Source of the DNA: Chrysomallon squamiferum
Taxonomy: Eukaryota; Mollusca; Gastropoda; Neomphalida; Peltospiridae
Direction of reading: 5' to 3'
DNA: 64,000 nt
Assembly (NCBI GenBank): GCA_012295275.1
Contig: CM022671.1
Coordinates: 21,824,322-21,888,321, forward strand
Made by a program: the position numbers and the translations under genes. The notes below the pieces were generated by a model. The model ran no database searches and was not told the DNA's origin. It was given only the letters and a program-made list of their open reading frames with translations. Positions 37,206 through 50,175 of this stretch are shown piece after piece. The first letter of the stretch is position 1. Every line of letters begins with the position of its first letter.

Positions 37206-38160
37206 AGACCGTAACTACATTTCTTTACGATGATTGTTACACAGACTGTAACTACATCTCTTTACCATGATTGTTACACAGACCGCAACTACATCTCTTT
37301 AAATATGATAATTAAACAGACCTTAACTATCTCTCGTTAGCATGAATGTTACACAGACTGTAATTACATCTCTTTACCACGACTGTTACACAGATTGTAA
37401 CAACATCTCTTTACCAAAATTGTTACAGAGACCGTAACTACATCTCTTTACCACGATTGTTACACAGACTGTAACTACATCTCTTTACCATGATTGTTAC
37501 ATCTCTTTAACATGATTTTTACACAGACTGTAACCATCTCTCGTTACCATGATTGTTACACGGACCGCAACTACATCTCTTTACAAAGATTGTCACAGAG
37601 ACTGTAACTACATCTCTTTACATGATTGTTACACAGACCTTAACTAAACGTCTTAACCACGATTATTACACAAACCGTAACTACATCTCTTTACCACGAT
37701 TGTTACACAGACCGTAACTACAACTCTTCACCGCTAGTGTTACACAGTCTGTAACAACATCTCTTTACCACGATTGTTCACAGACTATAAATACATCGCT
37801 TTATCATGATTGTTCACAGACTATAAATACACAGACTGTAACCATATCTCGTTACCACGATTGTTACACAGACCGTAACTGTCTCTCTTTATATGATTGT
37901 TACACAGACCTTAACTACATGTCTTTACCACGATTGTTACACTGACAGTAACTACATTTCTTTACCATGATTGTTACACAAACCGTAACTACATCTCTTT
38001 ACCATGATTGTTACACAGACCGTAACTACATCTCTTTACCATGATTGTTACACAGACCGTAACTACATCTCTTTACCATGATTGTTACACAGACCGTAAC
38101 TACATCTCTTTACCATGATTGTTACACAGGCTGTAACTGCATCTCTTTACCATGATTGTT
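37206..38160 (+). repeat. 37-bp satellite array upstream of member E
   Basis: About 25 units, the longest array in the window. Units near the right end (about 37965-38150) are almost identical while those at the left are diverged and partly deleted, so the recent expansion is at the right side nearest gene E. Confidence 0.92.
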
Positions 38161-38334
38161 GTTTGGCTTCACAACACTTTGAATAACACAAAAGATTGTT
38201 GTCTAAAGTAATGGCCGATAAAAGATAATGCGCTCATCCTCGATAGTCATTGGTCAACACAAGATGTCAATCATGGATGTCAATCAGTGGCTGAATTTGT
38301 GACACACAAACACACACGCACGCACACATACACA

Positions 38335-38450
38335 CAATATTTCTCATAAACAACCAATGAGAGAAAACTACATAAAAATACATCCTCCTCTACGTGAATA
38401 AAAGGGCAAAACGAAGAACTTCGTCATATGATTGAATTCTAAATCAGCAG
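38335..38450 (+). promoter_or_regulatory. Promoter and noncoding leader exon of member E
   Basis: CCAAT at 38354-38358 in ACAACCAATGAGAGAA, ATAAAAGG at 38398-38405, leader exon ending AAATCAGCAG before donor GTAAGTTATA at 38451. The region from the satellite to the CCAAT is shorter than in the other copies and lacks the (TAG)n stretch. Confidence 0.65.
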
Positions 38451-38969
38451 GTAAGTTATACTTCAATTGTTCTTCAATTCATGTATCAAGACCGGTTTTT
38501 CCAAGCACTATCTATGTGAAGGTGCATACAAAAATTCCTTTTTATACGTCATCTCTTCGTCCTTAAAACATAACTATTATATAATAGTAGGTTAAATACG
38601 TGTTGACTGTCTTTAAAGAAGAATTTTCTTATTTGCTTTTTGACTTCAGTGTTTGACTGTTTGTTTGTTTTGTGTGTTGTTCCCTGTTGGTTTTGTCGTC
38701 ATTTTTTTTTTTTTTTGTAATATTATTTTCATTAGTTTCAAAGTTTCTTTTGTGAGGGTTGAGTTTTTGATGTTTGGTTGGTTTTTTGGGCGTTTTTAAA
38801 AAAAAAATTGTTGTTGTTATTTTATTGTTACATCTTTTTATTTATTTTTTTAACAGTTTTGTTGTTGTTGTTTTCTTTTGTTTTGTTTGTTATTGTTTAT
38901 TTGGAAGGGGCGTTGCTGTTGTTTTTATTTTTTTTTTAAATAAATTTAATTTTCCATTTTTCTGCAGAT

Positions 38970-40285
38970 ATGAAGATCCTCGCAGTCTGTCTTGTGCTGT
39001 TGTTGTCGCTAGGGTGCGCTGTCAGCGGTCCAGCACCTGATATTTACCAGATGGGAATTTTACCGCAAAGAACGAGCTGTGAAAATGATGGAACCATGTC
39101 AATCGTCTATTACTACCTGGGTTATGGATATGTGTCTACGCTTTGGAATAACGGTTCGGTATGTAGCTGGCATTTTCATCTTTAATTCGTGAGTTTAAGT
39201 TTGTTAGGTAACGAGTTTGAGAGTTTTGTACCGATAAGTCTTTAATCCAAATGTGACGCATACTGAAAATCTGTAGTCTCTCTATGGTGAAGTTATATAT
39301 ATACACAATAATGTAAGTCAAAAATGAAGTCGCGTGTGAATTTGAAATTAATTTCAATGCGCACAAAAGGCCAGAGTGATTAAGACCTATTTTATTTTGT
39401 TGGTGTTTTTCAAATGGGAAAACACTATATATATATATATATATATCAATAATTCTATCTATCCACTAGAGAAATAAACAAAACACAAGTTAAGGTACAC
39501 GTTAATTATTTAATTATGATATAGAGGTTACTTGATAATAATACATTATACAGTCGATAAAACATATGTTTAAGTAATTTTGATTAATGATACGAGTAAG
39601 GTCATACCAGGAACCAAGACAAAATAAGAAACTGCACGTAGGACAGATTAAACAATAAATATTTTAGGTATATTAAATGTTATTGACATAGGTTAACTGC
39701 ACATTTCACCCTATCAAAATAAGAATAGACAATGCCTTACTATCCTGACTGAGCTCTCGTGTTGGCCTTTTCCTTCTACCTTTAATTACCAAGTGCCAGC
39801 TTTTTTAAAACAACACCATAGAGTTGAAAAATTGGCGACAAAAATAAAAAGTGCGGACGTAGTTGAAGTGTAAATTGCTTACGCAATTTGAATTCATGAC
39901 AAAAAAATAAACAGATGGATATCACACCAAAAAAAAAATCATAATTCGTTCGCAATATTATTATTATTATTAAATAAAAATAAATAAATAAATATAAAAT
40001 AAAATAATTGTGACTTTATATGTGTTATATTATGTAACATATATATTATTTATTCATTATTTCTTTCTTTCTTTACTATTACAGAAAAGATGTACCAAAG
40101 TTGATATAATTAACTCCTCGCGAACTGTTGTCGGAGGGATAGTAACCTGTCGAGTCAGCAGCCAGTCAGGAACGTTTACTATTAGATACTGGGGCGGTTC
40201 GATCTGCTCGAAAAACTACGATTCCATTACATACGACAGGTGCCAAAAAATGTCACATATGTGTGGTTTAATGTACGGCAAATGA
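38970..40285 (+). CDS. Secreted cysteine-rich peptide, array member E
   Basis: Coding exons 38970-39158 and 40085-40285, phase-0 intron, 129 aa. ATG two bases after TTTCTGCAG. Signal peptide MKILAVCLVLLLSLGCAVS; first cysteine in TSCENDGTMSIVYYYLGYGY; an N-G-S glycosylation sequon ends exon 1. Exon 2 begins KRCTKVD and holds TCRVSSQSGTFTIRYW, SICSKNYDSITYDRC and HMCGLMYGK: six cysteines at the family positions. Its acceptor is followed by AAAAGA, not the GTAAGA seen in most members. Intron read-through gives VCSWHFHL then stop (39183-39185). The intron (about 0.9 kb) contains the dispersed repeat 39440-39930. AATAAA at 40386-40391. Function unknown. Confidence 0.82.
39440..39930. repeat. Dispersed repeat inside the intron of member E
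   Basis: Uninterrupted copy of the repeat also present, split, at 14925-16190. Begins near TCTATCCACTAGAGAAATAA and ends near TTACGCAATTTGAATTCATG. Confidence 0.7.
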
Positions 40286-40445
40286 TTTAAACACGGGAAA
40301 AAAGAAAAATAATAATAATAATAACTGAAACAAAGAAAACAACTGTATTTCAAGATTTTCGTTTGTTTATAACAGGAATTAGAAAAATAAAGAAATAATG
40401 CATCCATTTGTTTTATTTGTCTTTCTTTTCGTTCTCTTCTGTAAT

Positions 40446-40529
<84 letters not shown>

Positions 40530-40842
40530 CTCTCTGCTCAGAATGAGGAAAATGGTTAGTAAAATACAATAAAAATTAACTACTTCTTGCTTCAAACCAT
40601 TAAATACATTATTAGAGTTTATAAAATTATAATTTTGTTTTCTATGTAGTGAGTAATATAATATTTACAAAACCCTTATTTTTCTATGCCCATTTAAAGC
40701 AGAATGTCTGCTACATTTTATTTTAAGTATATTATTAACTTACCGTAATATTTATTTAATTATCGTGTATAAACATGTTTATAATTTATATTTTTACAGT
40801 TCTTACATTATTAATTACAGTTTTGTAATTATCTTCGTAAAG

Positions 40843-41182
40843 AGATGTAGTTACGGTTTAACAATCTTGTAAAGATATGTAGTTACAGTATGTGTAACAA
40901 ACATGGTAAAGATATTTAGTTACGGGTCTGTGTAAGAATCGTGGTAAAGAGATGTAGATACGGTCTGTGTAACAGCGTGGTAAAAAGATCTAGTAGTTAC
41001 GGTCTGTGTAACAATCCTGGTAAAGAGATGTAGTTACGGTCTGTGTAATAAACGTGGTAAGGAGATGGATAAGGTCTGTTTAACAATCATGATAAAAACA
41101 TGTAGTTACAATATGTGTAACAATCAGGATAAAGAGATGTATTTACAGTCTGTGTAACAATCGTGGTAAAGAGATGTAGTTA
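40843..41182 (-). repeat. 37-bp satellite array, inverted orientation
   Basis: About nine diverged units read as GTAAAGAGATGTAGTTACGG...CTGTGTAACAATC. At its right end the last unit runs directly into TAAGTTGGAGCACTCGTAAG / TCGAGATACGACTG (41187-41218), which resembles the end of a Tigger element. Confidence 0.85.
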
Positions 41183-41186
41183 CCGT

Positions 41187-41218
41187 AAGTTGGAGCACTC
41201 GTAAGTCGAGATACGACT
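41187..41218 (-). mobile_element. Tigger-type terminal repeat fragment next to the satellite
   Basis: Reverse complement of the left end of the 7274 element over about 32 bases with a few mismatches (CAGT.GTA.CTCGACTTACGAGTG pattern). No other part of a Tigger element is visible beside it. Confidence 0.6.
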
Positions 41219-41474
41219 GTATATTATATAATATAACATACACAAACGGACAAATATTGTATTTTATATATATATATATATTTTTTATTATTTTTTTAAT
41301 AATAATAATAATACATACATACATACATACATAATTCCTTCTCCTTTCTTTGTATCTGTATGTTTAAAAAAAATGGTACTTCTGTGTCAGATATGCTTTG
41401 GTGCATTACAAATTTAATACCACAAAGAGAAAATCTGTGATATTTATTTTAAATCAATTTTTTTTTTTTTTATT

Positions 41475-41556
<82 letters not shown>

Positions 41557-41720
41557 GAATTGTTTACGGATGGAAAAACACCTGTAGAGTTAGCAGCCAG
41601 ACAGGAACGTTTACTGTTAGATACAGGGGCGGCTCGATCTGTTCGAGGAACTACGATTCCATTACATACAACAACTGTGTAAAAACATCACATATGTGTG
41701 GGTTAATGTTCGACAAATGA
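41475..41720 (+). pseudogene. Orphan, 5'-truncated second exon (member F) fused to (GA)n
   Basis: Pure (GA)n at 41479-41554 runs directly into a second exon at about 41555. The correct frame reads IVYGWKNTCRVSSQTGTFTV, SICSRNYDSITYNNC, HMCGLMFDK then TGA at 41718-41720. The acceptor and the first about 13 codons, including the first exon-2 cysteine, are gone. Most like member C. AATAAA is kept at about 41818. The GA tract is the type that normally lies downstream of a family gene, so the fusion looks like recombination within a microsatellite. The apparent longer frame 41398-41682 is a wrong frame. Confidence 0.82.
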
Positions 41721-41876
41721 TTTAAACACGTAAAGGAAGAAAAAAAAAATATTAATAACTGCAACAACGAAAAAAACTATTTCCAACTGTTCCTTTGTTT
41801 GTAGTAACAATTAGAAAAATAAAGAAATTATGCATCCATATGCTTTGTTTTCTCTTTTTTCCTACTCTTCTGTAAT

Positions 41877-42312
<436 letters not shown>

Positions 42313-42451
42313 ATTGGCCTCTTCGCACAGCATACGTAACTCCTGCCCAATAAGGTAGGTAACCCGATTGTTTCTAGATTAGACTAGCTTGAATCTGGCT
42401 GCCGAATTACGTAGACAGAGGGCTAAAATGTCCGATCTGCCGGTGAAAATC

Positions 42452-42535
42452 TCTCCAGATTTGTATATTGATTACTCTAAGCCAATCAGGAACTTTCACT
42501 TTCTGATATAATGGCGGTTCATTCATGGCATTCGA
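42452..42535 (+). pseudogene. Relic of a second exon (P4-like)
   Basis: GATTTGTATATTGATTACTC then AGCCAATCAGGAACTTTCAC matches the P4 second-exon relic at 36850-36930 and, through it, the SQTGTFTV region. Stops and lost cysteines make it dead. Like P4, it is followed by GCATTCGAATGTTTT sequence and then the satellite. Confidence 0.65.
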
Positions 42536-42661
42536 ATGTTTTTGTGGCCTTCCACATAAATTGATCCACATGAAACATTTTTGCAAATTTAATTCTGTCT
42601 TTGGAAAAGGCACGAATTTTATACTAACTGTTCGTTCCAGATACCGATATTTGCTGTTAGA

Positions 42662-43330
42662 CAGACCGTAACTACATCTGTTTACCACGATTGTTACACA
42701 CACTGTAACTATACCACTTTACACAGACCGGAACTACATCTCTTTACCACGATTATTACACACACTGTAACTATACCACTTTACACAGACCGTAACTACA
42801 TCTCTTTACCACGATTATTATACAGACTGTAACTATATCACTTTACCACGATTGTTACACAGACTGTAACTATATCACTATACCATTTTTGCACAGACGT
42901 TAACTACTTCTCTTTACGAAGATTATTACACAAACTGTAACTACATCTCTTTACCAACTTTGTTACACAGACGGTAACTACATCTCTTTACCACGATTGT
43001 TACACAGACTGTAAATACATCTCTTTATCCTGATTGTTACACATATTGTAACTACATGTTTTTATCATGATTGTTACACAGACCTTACCTACATATCCTT
43101 ACCACGTTTATTACACAGACCGTAACTACATCTCTTTACCAGGATTGTTACACAGACCGTAACTACTAGATCTTTTTACCACGACTGTTACACAGACCGT
43201 ATCTACATCTCTTTACCACGATTCTTACACAGACCCGTAACTAAATATCTTTACCATGTTTGTTACACATACTGTAACTACATATCTTTACCACGATTGT
43301 TAAACAGACGTAACTACATCTCTTTACGAA
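42662..43330 (+). repeat. 37-bp satellite array within the inverted repeat, plus orientation
   Basis: About 17 diverged units (TTACACAGACCGTAACTACA type), including several shortened ones lacking the middle of the unit near 42700-42800. Confidence 0.88.
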
Positions 43331-43627
43331 GATAATTACAGAGACTGTAATTAATAATGTAAGAACTGTAAAAATATAAATTATAAACATGTTTATACAC
43401 GATAATTAAATAAATATTACGGTAAGTTAATAATATACTTAAAATAAAATGTAGCAGACATTCTGCTTTAAATGGGCATAGAAAAATAAGGGTTTTGTAA
43501 ATATTATATTACTCACTACATAGAAAACAAAATTATAATTTTATAAACTCTAATAATGTATTTAATGGTTTGAAGCAAGAAGTAGTTAATTTTTATTGTA
43601 TTTTACTAACCATTTTCCTCATTCTGA

Positions 43628-43712
<85 letters not shown>

Positions 43713-43716
<4 letters not shown>

Positions 43717-45130
43717 TTCATATAAATCAAAGGTTAAACATACATATGTGCATACCTACCTATATCTATCTACCTACCTAGATAAATACGTACATACCTA
43801 CGTATATCTATCTACTTATTTAAAACAACAGAATATCAATTCCTAAATACACTCAATTCTCTAAACAAAATAAAGATTAGATTTGTTTTATAGCAGAGAT
43901 TACAGTAAAATGTAATTCTAGATTCCATATCCATATGTATATAATACGTGCATATCTGCAGGTAAGTTGAACATGAATTTCAGTTTGAATTTAATTAAAA
44001 AGGTTAACTATTGCAGGCCCTGCTTTTATAGCAGAGAATAAAAGTAAAATGTAAAAACAAGCGCACACTATACTAGTAAGAAGTAAAGAAAGGAAAAACC
44101 TCGTCCAACCCTCAAAACAATCTAATAACAGAGGAAGATGAGAAGAAAACAGATTTAAAACAACCAATTGGAAAACACCATACGTAAACACGTATGTTTG
44201 CACTTACCTGTTTGGTTGTTTTAAAATATTCATGTAATTCTAGATTCCATATCCATATGTATATAATACCTGCATATCTGCAGGTAAGTTGAACATGAAT
44301 TTCAGTTTGAGTTTAATTAAAAAGGTTAACTATTGCAGGCCCTGATTACAAATTCATATACACAGACTGTACCATATAAATATATGATCACTACGTAAAT
44401 TAGAAGAATTAAAAAAAAAAACAACAATTATTTGGATTTAAAAGAATTTGTCACCTAGATCCAGATCAACGGTTTACATATACACACATACACATACATA
44501 CATATATACAGACGTACATACATAATATACTACGTACATACATACAGACATACAGATAGACAAGCACGACATGCAGAAGAGACTGATTACAGAAGAGTAG
44601 GAAAAAAGAGAAAACAAAGCAAATGGATGCATAATTTCATTATTTTTCTAATTGCTACTATAAACAAAGGAACAGTTGGAAATAATATTTTTTCGTTGTT
44701 GCAGTTATTATTCTGTTTTTTTCTTTTTCTACATGTTTAAATCATTTGCCTTACATTAACCCACACATATGTGATGTTCTTACACAGTTGTTGTATGTAA
44801 TGGAATCGTAGTTTCTCGAACAGATCGAGCCGCCCCTGTATCTAACAGTAAACGTTCCTGTCTGGCTGCTAACTCTACAGGTTTTTTTCCATCCGTAAAC
44901 AATTCGGCTGAAATTAACCATAGGTTCACTGGTACATCTTACCTGTAATAGTAAGAAAGTAAATAAAGAAATAAATAATAAATAAATAATATATACCAGA
45001 TAATATAACATACACAAACGCACAAATATTTTATTTTATATTTATATATTTTTATTTAATAATAATAATAATAATAATAATACATACATACATACATACA
45101 TACATACATACATACATACATACATACATA
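43713..45130 (-). repeat. Inverted copy of the downstream flank of a C-type unit
   Basis: Read on the minus strand this runs through an intron end, orphan exon G, then the flank found after member C (26760-27490), including two copies of the A leader region at about 43917-44020 and 44237-44345 (GCATATCTGCAGGTAAGTTG, plus orientation). Between these two lies 44040-44235, matching 12085-12300. ATGT repeats at 45080-45150 end the block. Confidence 0.75.
44751..44942 (-). pseudogene. Orphan second exon on the minus strand (member G)
   Basis: After an intact acceptor (TACTATTACAG) the exon starts at 44942 with VRCTSEPMVNFSR and keeps all five exon-2 cysteines (TCRVSSQTGTFTV, SICSRNYDSITYNNC, HMCGLM), closely like B and C. 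A TAC to TAA change ends it three residues early. About 190 bp of family intron precede it but no first coding exon or promoter is found before the lectin-derived sequence at 45240 onward. It is an orphan exon created by an inversion. Confidence 0.8.
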
Positions 45131-45324
45131 CATACGTACGTACATACATATTACTAATTTTCTCTTTACATTCCTAAATCATGAACGCATATCTAGAACA
45201 GAAGTATTATATTTTGTTTTCTATGTAGTGAGTATAATATTTGTAATGTCAGAAACTGTATTATATAATTTTGAGAAGTTCGGTTATTTGATAAAACAAA
45301 GAAACACTAGGATTAACAAACTGA

Positions 45325-45699
45325 AAATGGGCATTAAAATTCAAAGTAAATTGAGAAAGGCTGTCTGCAGAGGTGTTTACTGAGCGCCTATATTATACTA
45401 TATTTTATTATATTTTTGTTGTTGTTAACAGTAATAATAATAATGATGATGATGATGGTGATTATGACGTTAATGATGCTGATAATAATAGTATTCGTCT
45501 TCATTTTCTTCTTCTTCTTCTTATTGCTGTTGCTGTTGCTGCTTGTTCTGCTATTGTTACATGCGGATTCTGTTTTGTGGACGCCGTAACCAGCTTTCTT
45601 TATTAAGGTACAAAAAAAATGTTACGCTCCTCTTTTCAGTTAACAGTTTCTGCTGATTTCTCTTTCAGGGCAACTGCTGACGCGGCCTTGGGAAAATAA
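45325..45699 (+). pseudogene. Duplicated lectin intron 5 end and terminal exon, copy 3
   Basis: Copy of 10605-10969 with the acceptor TTTCAG kept; exon 45669-45699 would read ATADAALGK then TAA. Starts the duplicated block that contains member H. No lectin body nearby. Confidence 0.83.
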
Positions 45700-46123
45700 A
45701 ACAAGTGACAAGTTTTTGAAGTGAGGAGCATGTACAGCAAATAAAAATATATTATTTTACAAATAGCTTTTTTTAAATTAAAATTTGACAGTAATTACTG
45801 AGGAGAAATCGTAAATATTGAACAGATGCTACATCAAGGTGTAACATATCTTTCTATGTCTGATAATTTATGATTATTAATAACATCTATCTAGTATTGT
45901 AATATTAGAGCGGTAATGTTCCAGGCTACCTCTGTCATTAAAACATTATCTCGTAAAATAATGGGTATGGAAACAGTAAAAAAAACTGTATAATATAAAT
46001 TAGAGAAATCAAAGCATGTCAAATGTCTTTTCTTTTAAATATTCTCTTTATATATATCTATATGAGAGTGTGTGTGTATATATGTGTGTGTGCACGTGTA
46101 TGTGCGCGTGTGTGTATGTGTAG

Positions 46124-46183
<60 letters not shown>

Positions 46184-46624
46184 ATTATGCTATTTACTTC
46201 TTTCTAAATGGTGCTTTGACGCAATTGCGTATTTGACTGAAAGATAACTGGACAGTAAATATATGACGTAATGACGTAATAAATAGTGGTAACGCTCAAA
46301 TTTCTAAACGTATTCTTTTGTTCTTCTTATACGTCGTTATTAATAAAAGCTATTATAAACTTTAAAATAATAAATAATATATAAATAGTGAGATAAATGA
46401 ATATGTAATTATTATCAGTTATTTAATTATAAAAATGAAGTGTAATAAAATAATAAGAGTAAACATTAATTAAACATAATTAAAAATTATATTTACAGAT
46501 TTTCACCTATTTTGGCTTTTGAGCTATATTTTAATGTATTACACATGATTACCAAGCTGTAGAAATAATTTTCGTTAACAGCATAAGACTGATAAAAAAA
46601 AAGCAATATAATGTATGCGTGTGT

Positions 46625-46687
<63 letters not shown>

Positions 46688-47081
46688 GGACGCAACTGAG
46701 TAATTAGAAGAAGAAACCAAATAAATATATTAAGAAGTAACATAAAGAAATGAATTAAATAAAGCGTACTTTCTTCTTCTTTTTTTTAACAACAGACTAG
46801 ACATTGACCTCTCCGCACAGCATATGTAACTCTTCCCCAAGAAGGGAGGTAACGCGATTGTTTCTAGGTCAGACGACCTTAAAACTGACTGCTGAGTTAC
46901 GTAGACAGAGGGCTAAATTGTCTGATCTGCCGGTGAATGTCTCTCCGGATTTAAAAAAAAAAGATACCACTAAATCTTTGAAAAACCATGGATATTGTTA
47001 CTTCACGATGCTAACATGTTTTGGAATGATGATGGCAGCATTTTTACGTCACCTAATCGACGAAATAAGGTAGTGTAATAT

Positions 47082-47112
<31 letters not shown>

Positions 47113-48537
47113 TTATGTTTTTAAAAATAAAATGTAATGATCCACTGGTGAACCAAGCATTGAGATAAATATAAGAGGAAAAATACTGAGTTTACAACAT
47201 CACGTGCGTGATTTTTATAGTGTTTCTCGAAGAGAGGGAAAATATTAATTTAGCTTATTTTTACAAAATGAATCTTACATTACTTATTTTTTTAAAGTTC
47301 TTATAGTCAGTAGTTTTTATGATATACGAAGTTAGTCGAAAGAAAAATTACATTCCCATAAAATTTTATTATGAATTATTACTTGCGAAAGCTTTAAATT
47401 TCAAGACGTGCATGAGTTAAACTAATCATCTATTGTTTATTTCTTTATTTATTTATTTATATTTATTGTTTTTATTTTTATTTTTATTTACTTAATAAAA
47501 TAATACTCTCTGAAAGCTTTAAAAATGGAAGAAAGATTCCTATGCTCATGTTAAAATTTCACATTAATTACACATTAAACAAAATATATATTATCTCTGT
47601 TTTATATTTGACTTCTGGTTTGTCTTTCAGTTATATACAAAAGCAGAGAATTTTAATCTACTGCATACTTCCTAGATTCTAAAATTACTCTTATTAAACA
47701 GCGAAAGAGAAAAATATTTTAGAGATAAAAAACATTTTTATTTTAAAAATAGTTCTTCTTTATAGTGTTACTTTAAACTATCCATTTGATGGTACTTACA
47801 AACGTTACCGTCAAGTTTTGTATATTCTAGTTATTACTATCATTATTATTATCATAATTGTTGTTGTTATCATTGTTATCATTGTTATTATTGTCATCAT
47901 CATTATTATTGTTAGATAGCCTGCATGCATCATTAAGACATTTTTATTTTCTTGTCATACTTTATGATTTTCAGAGATCCTTTTCGAGGTTTCACATACA
48001 TTGATGATGCTTTCAAAATGCAGTGCTTTTATTGTGTTTAGACAAGTTTATTAAATGATACTATCTTCTAAGAAGGAGATGAATTTTTTGTTTCTTTAGA
48101 CAGTATGCACACGCTATCAAAAGAAAGAAACTTAAGAAACACTTTAAGATGGAAACAATTGGTGTTTAAGTTGGGTGTTGTTAATGAGTTTTGCCATGTG
48201 CAATGCATAGTTATATTTGGACATCACATTCCACATACTGCTTTTGTTATTATTAAATAAATGTTCTTGCATAAATGTTTTCGTATGATGAAATATAATG
48301 TTGAAAGAACACAATTTGGTCTTTAACAAAAGCACTTACTTTGTTTTATATGTTATAAACAGTTTCTGTTAGAAAAAATATATATTGTTTATGTCAGAAA
48401 AAAATATATAGTCTATGTCAGACAAAAAATATATATATATAATATTAAAGTTTTCAATGTACAGTGAACTGTATGTAAAGTGATATCTCGTTGTGCAGTT
48501 GGAACCAGTTTTGTATCAAATTAATTACTATTTTACA
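45700..48537. repeat. Segmental duplication block (pair at 28448-31385)
   Basis: Matches 28448-31385 with small indels; (GA)n at 46131-46180 and (TG)n at 46627-46686 differ in length between the copies. Contains the GACCTCTCCGCACAGCATA repeat at 46805-46960 and (TTTA)n at about 47079-47113. The frame 46804-47073 lies in this repeat and is not open in the other copy, so it is not taken as a gene. Confidence 0.75.
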
Positions 48538-48722
48538 ATGATTCTTACACAGACCGTAACTACTACATCTCTTTACCATGATTGTTACACAGACTGTAAC
48601 TACATCTGTTTACGAAGATTGTTACACAGACCGTAACTACATCTCTTTACCACGATTATTACACATACCGCAACTATATCTCTTTACCACGATTGTCACA
48701 CAGACCGTAACTACATCTCTAC
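48538..48722 (+). repeat. 37-bp satellite array upstream of member H
   Basis: About five units only, at the same place relative to the gene as the 15-unit array before D, so the array length changed after the D/H duplication. Confidence 0.88.
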
Positions 48723-48944
48723 AGCTCATTCACTTCGGTATTTCTTGCTGTTAATAAAATCACAAATCGCGTATCTGGTTTAAAGAGAATAAAAATCTTC
48801 ATAAACAACAGTGATTTATCATTCAAATAGTTCTATTGTGTTTCTTTCAGTAAAAATCATGGCTTATTTGTTTATTTATTTATTTATTTATATTCATTTT
48901 TCTTTTTTCTTTCTTCCTTTATTTTCTTTCCTTTTCTTTCCTTT

Positions 48945-48985
<41 letters not shown>

Positions 48986-49082
48986 ATCAGAACAAAAACA
49001 AAATAAATAAATTCATACATACAGAAGATGGGAACAATTTAATTTTTTTTTTTTTTAAAAAAAAAAATTTTTTGTCATTCAG

Positions 49083-49137
<55 letters not shown>

Positions 49138-49649
49138 AGTTGTAGCTGTAGTATCGTTAGATAGTAGTAGTAGTAATTTTACCGTAATAGAAGAAGCGGT
49201 CGGATAGTAATAATAGTAGTTGTAGTAGTAGCGATAGTAAAAGTAGAAGTAGTAATAATAATAGAAGTTGTAGTAGTAGCAGTATTAATAGTAGTATTAA
49301 TAGTAATAATAGAAGTTGTAGTGGTAGCAGTATTAATAATAGTATTAATAGTAATAACAGAAACTGTAGTAGTTGTTGTAGTAGTCATAATGATATTTTC
49401 ATGACGTTTTGTGACGTAGTTCTCTGAACATGGCTAGATTTCTTTTAACGTAGGCCTCTTCATCCGAGGTTTTACGGTACTTTTAAAAACAAGATAGTAT
49501 GACGGAATATTTCACATAAACATCCAATGAGAGAATACAATATAAAAAAAAAAAATTAATAAATAAAAAAAAGTAAAACCATCAGCGTCGACATGAATAA
49601 AAGGACAAAACGAACAACTTCGTGGCATGATTGCTTTCTGAATCGTCAG
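48723..49649 (+). promoter_or_regulatory. Upstream block, promoter and noncoding leader exon of member H
   Basis: Same landmarks as D: AACAGTGATTTATCATTCAA, long T run (48950-48983), (CA)n at 49086-49132, (TAG)n stretch (49150-49390), CCAAT at 49524-49528, ATAAAAGG at 49597-49604, leader exon ending AATCGTCAG before donor GTAAATTATA at 49650. Confidence 0.68.
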
Positions 49650-50175
49650 GTAAATTATACTTGATCTTGCTCTTCATTTCTACTCTGTTCTACCTTCACA
49701 ACGCTATTCACTGTTCTAATGCGTGCTCTGGTACACCAGAGGCCGCGTTATAATTAAATACACATCTCTGTGAGAATGAAATACTGTTATTCCATTCTTC
49801 ATTTATTATTTCAAACTTTTTGAGTAACTGGATCTAAACTCATAGGCTCATTCACTTGGCTATTTCTTGAACAGGACCAATCACTGACTACGGGAAGGTG
49901 CATATAAAAATCCCTTATAGTCAATCGCAAGACGGTAAAGATCCTTTTTTGTGCCTTAATTCTTTCGTCCTTAAAACTATCTACGACACCATATAACAAA
50001 TTGTTGTTTGTTGTTTTTGTGGTGGTGGCTCTTTGTATTTCTTCTCTTTTTATTTATTTATTTATTTATATATATATATATATTTTATTTTTTTAACTTT
50101 GTCGTTTTTCTTTTTCTTTTTTTATTATTATTATTATTTTTTGACATAAATGTATTTTTCTTTTCTTCTGCAGAC

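Noticed and set aside
31386-38160. Regular arrays resembling CRISPR
   Set aside because: Units are contiguous 37-bp tandem repeats with no unique spacers, in a eukaryotic intergenic setting without cas genes; they are a satellite.
46804-47073. 89-codon frame as a gene
   Set aside because: Lies in a repeat with copies at 29640 and 42305 where the frame is broken.
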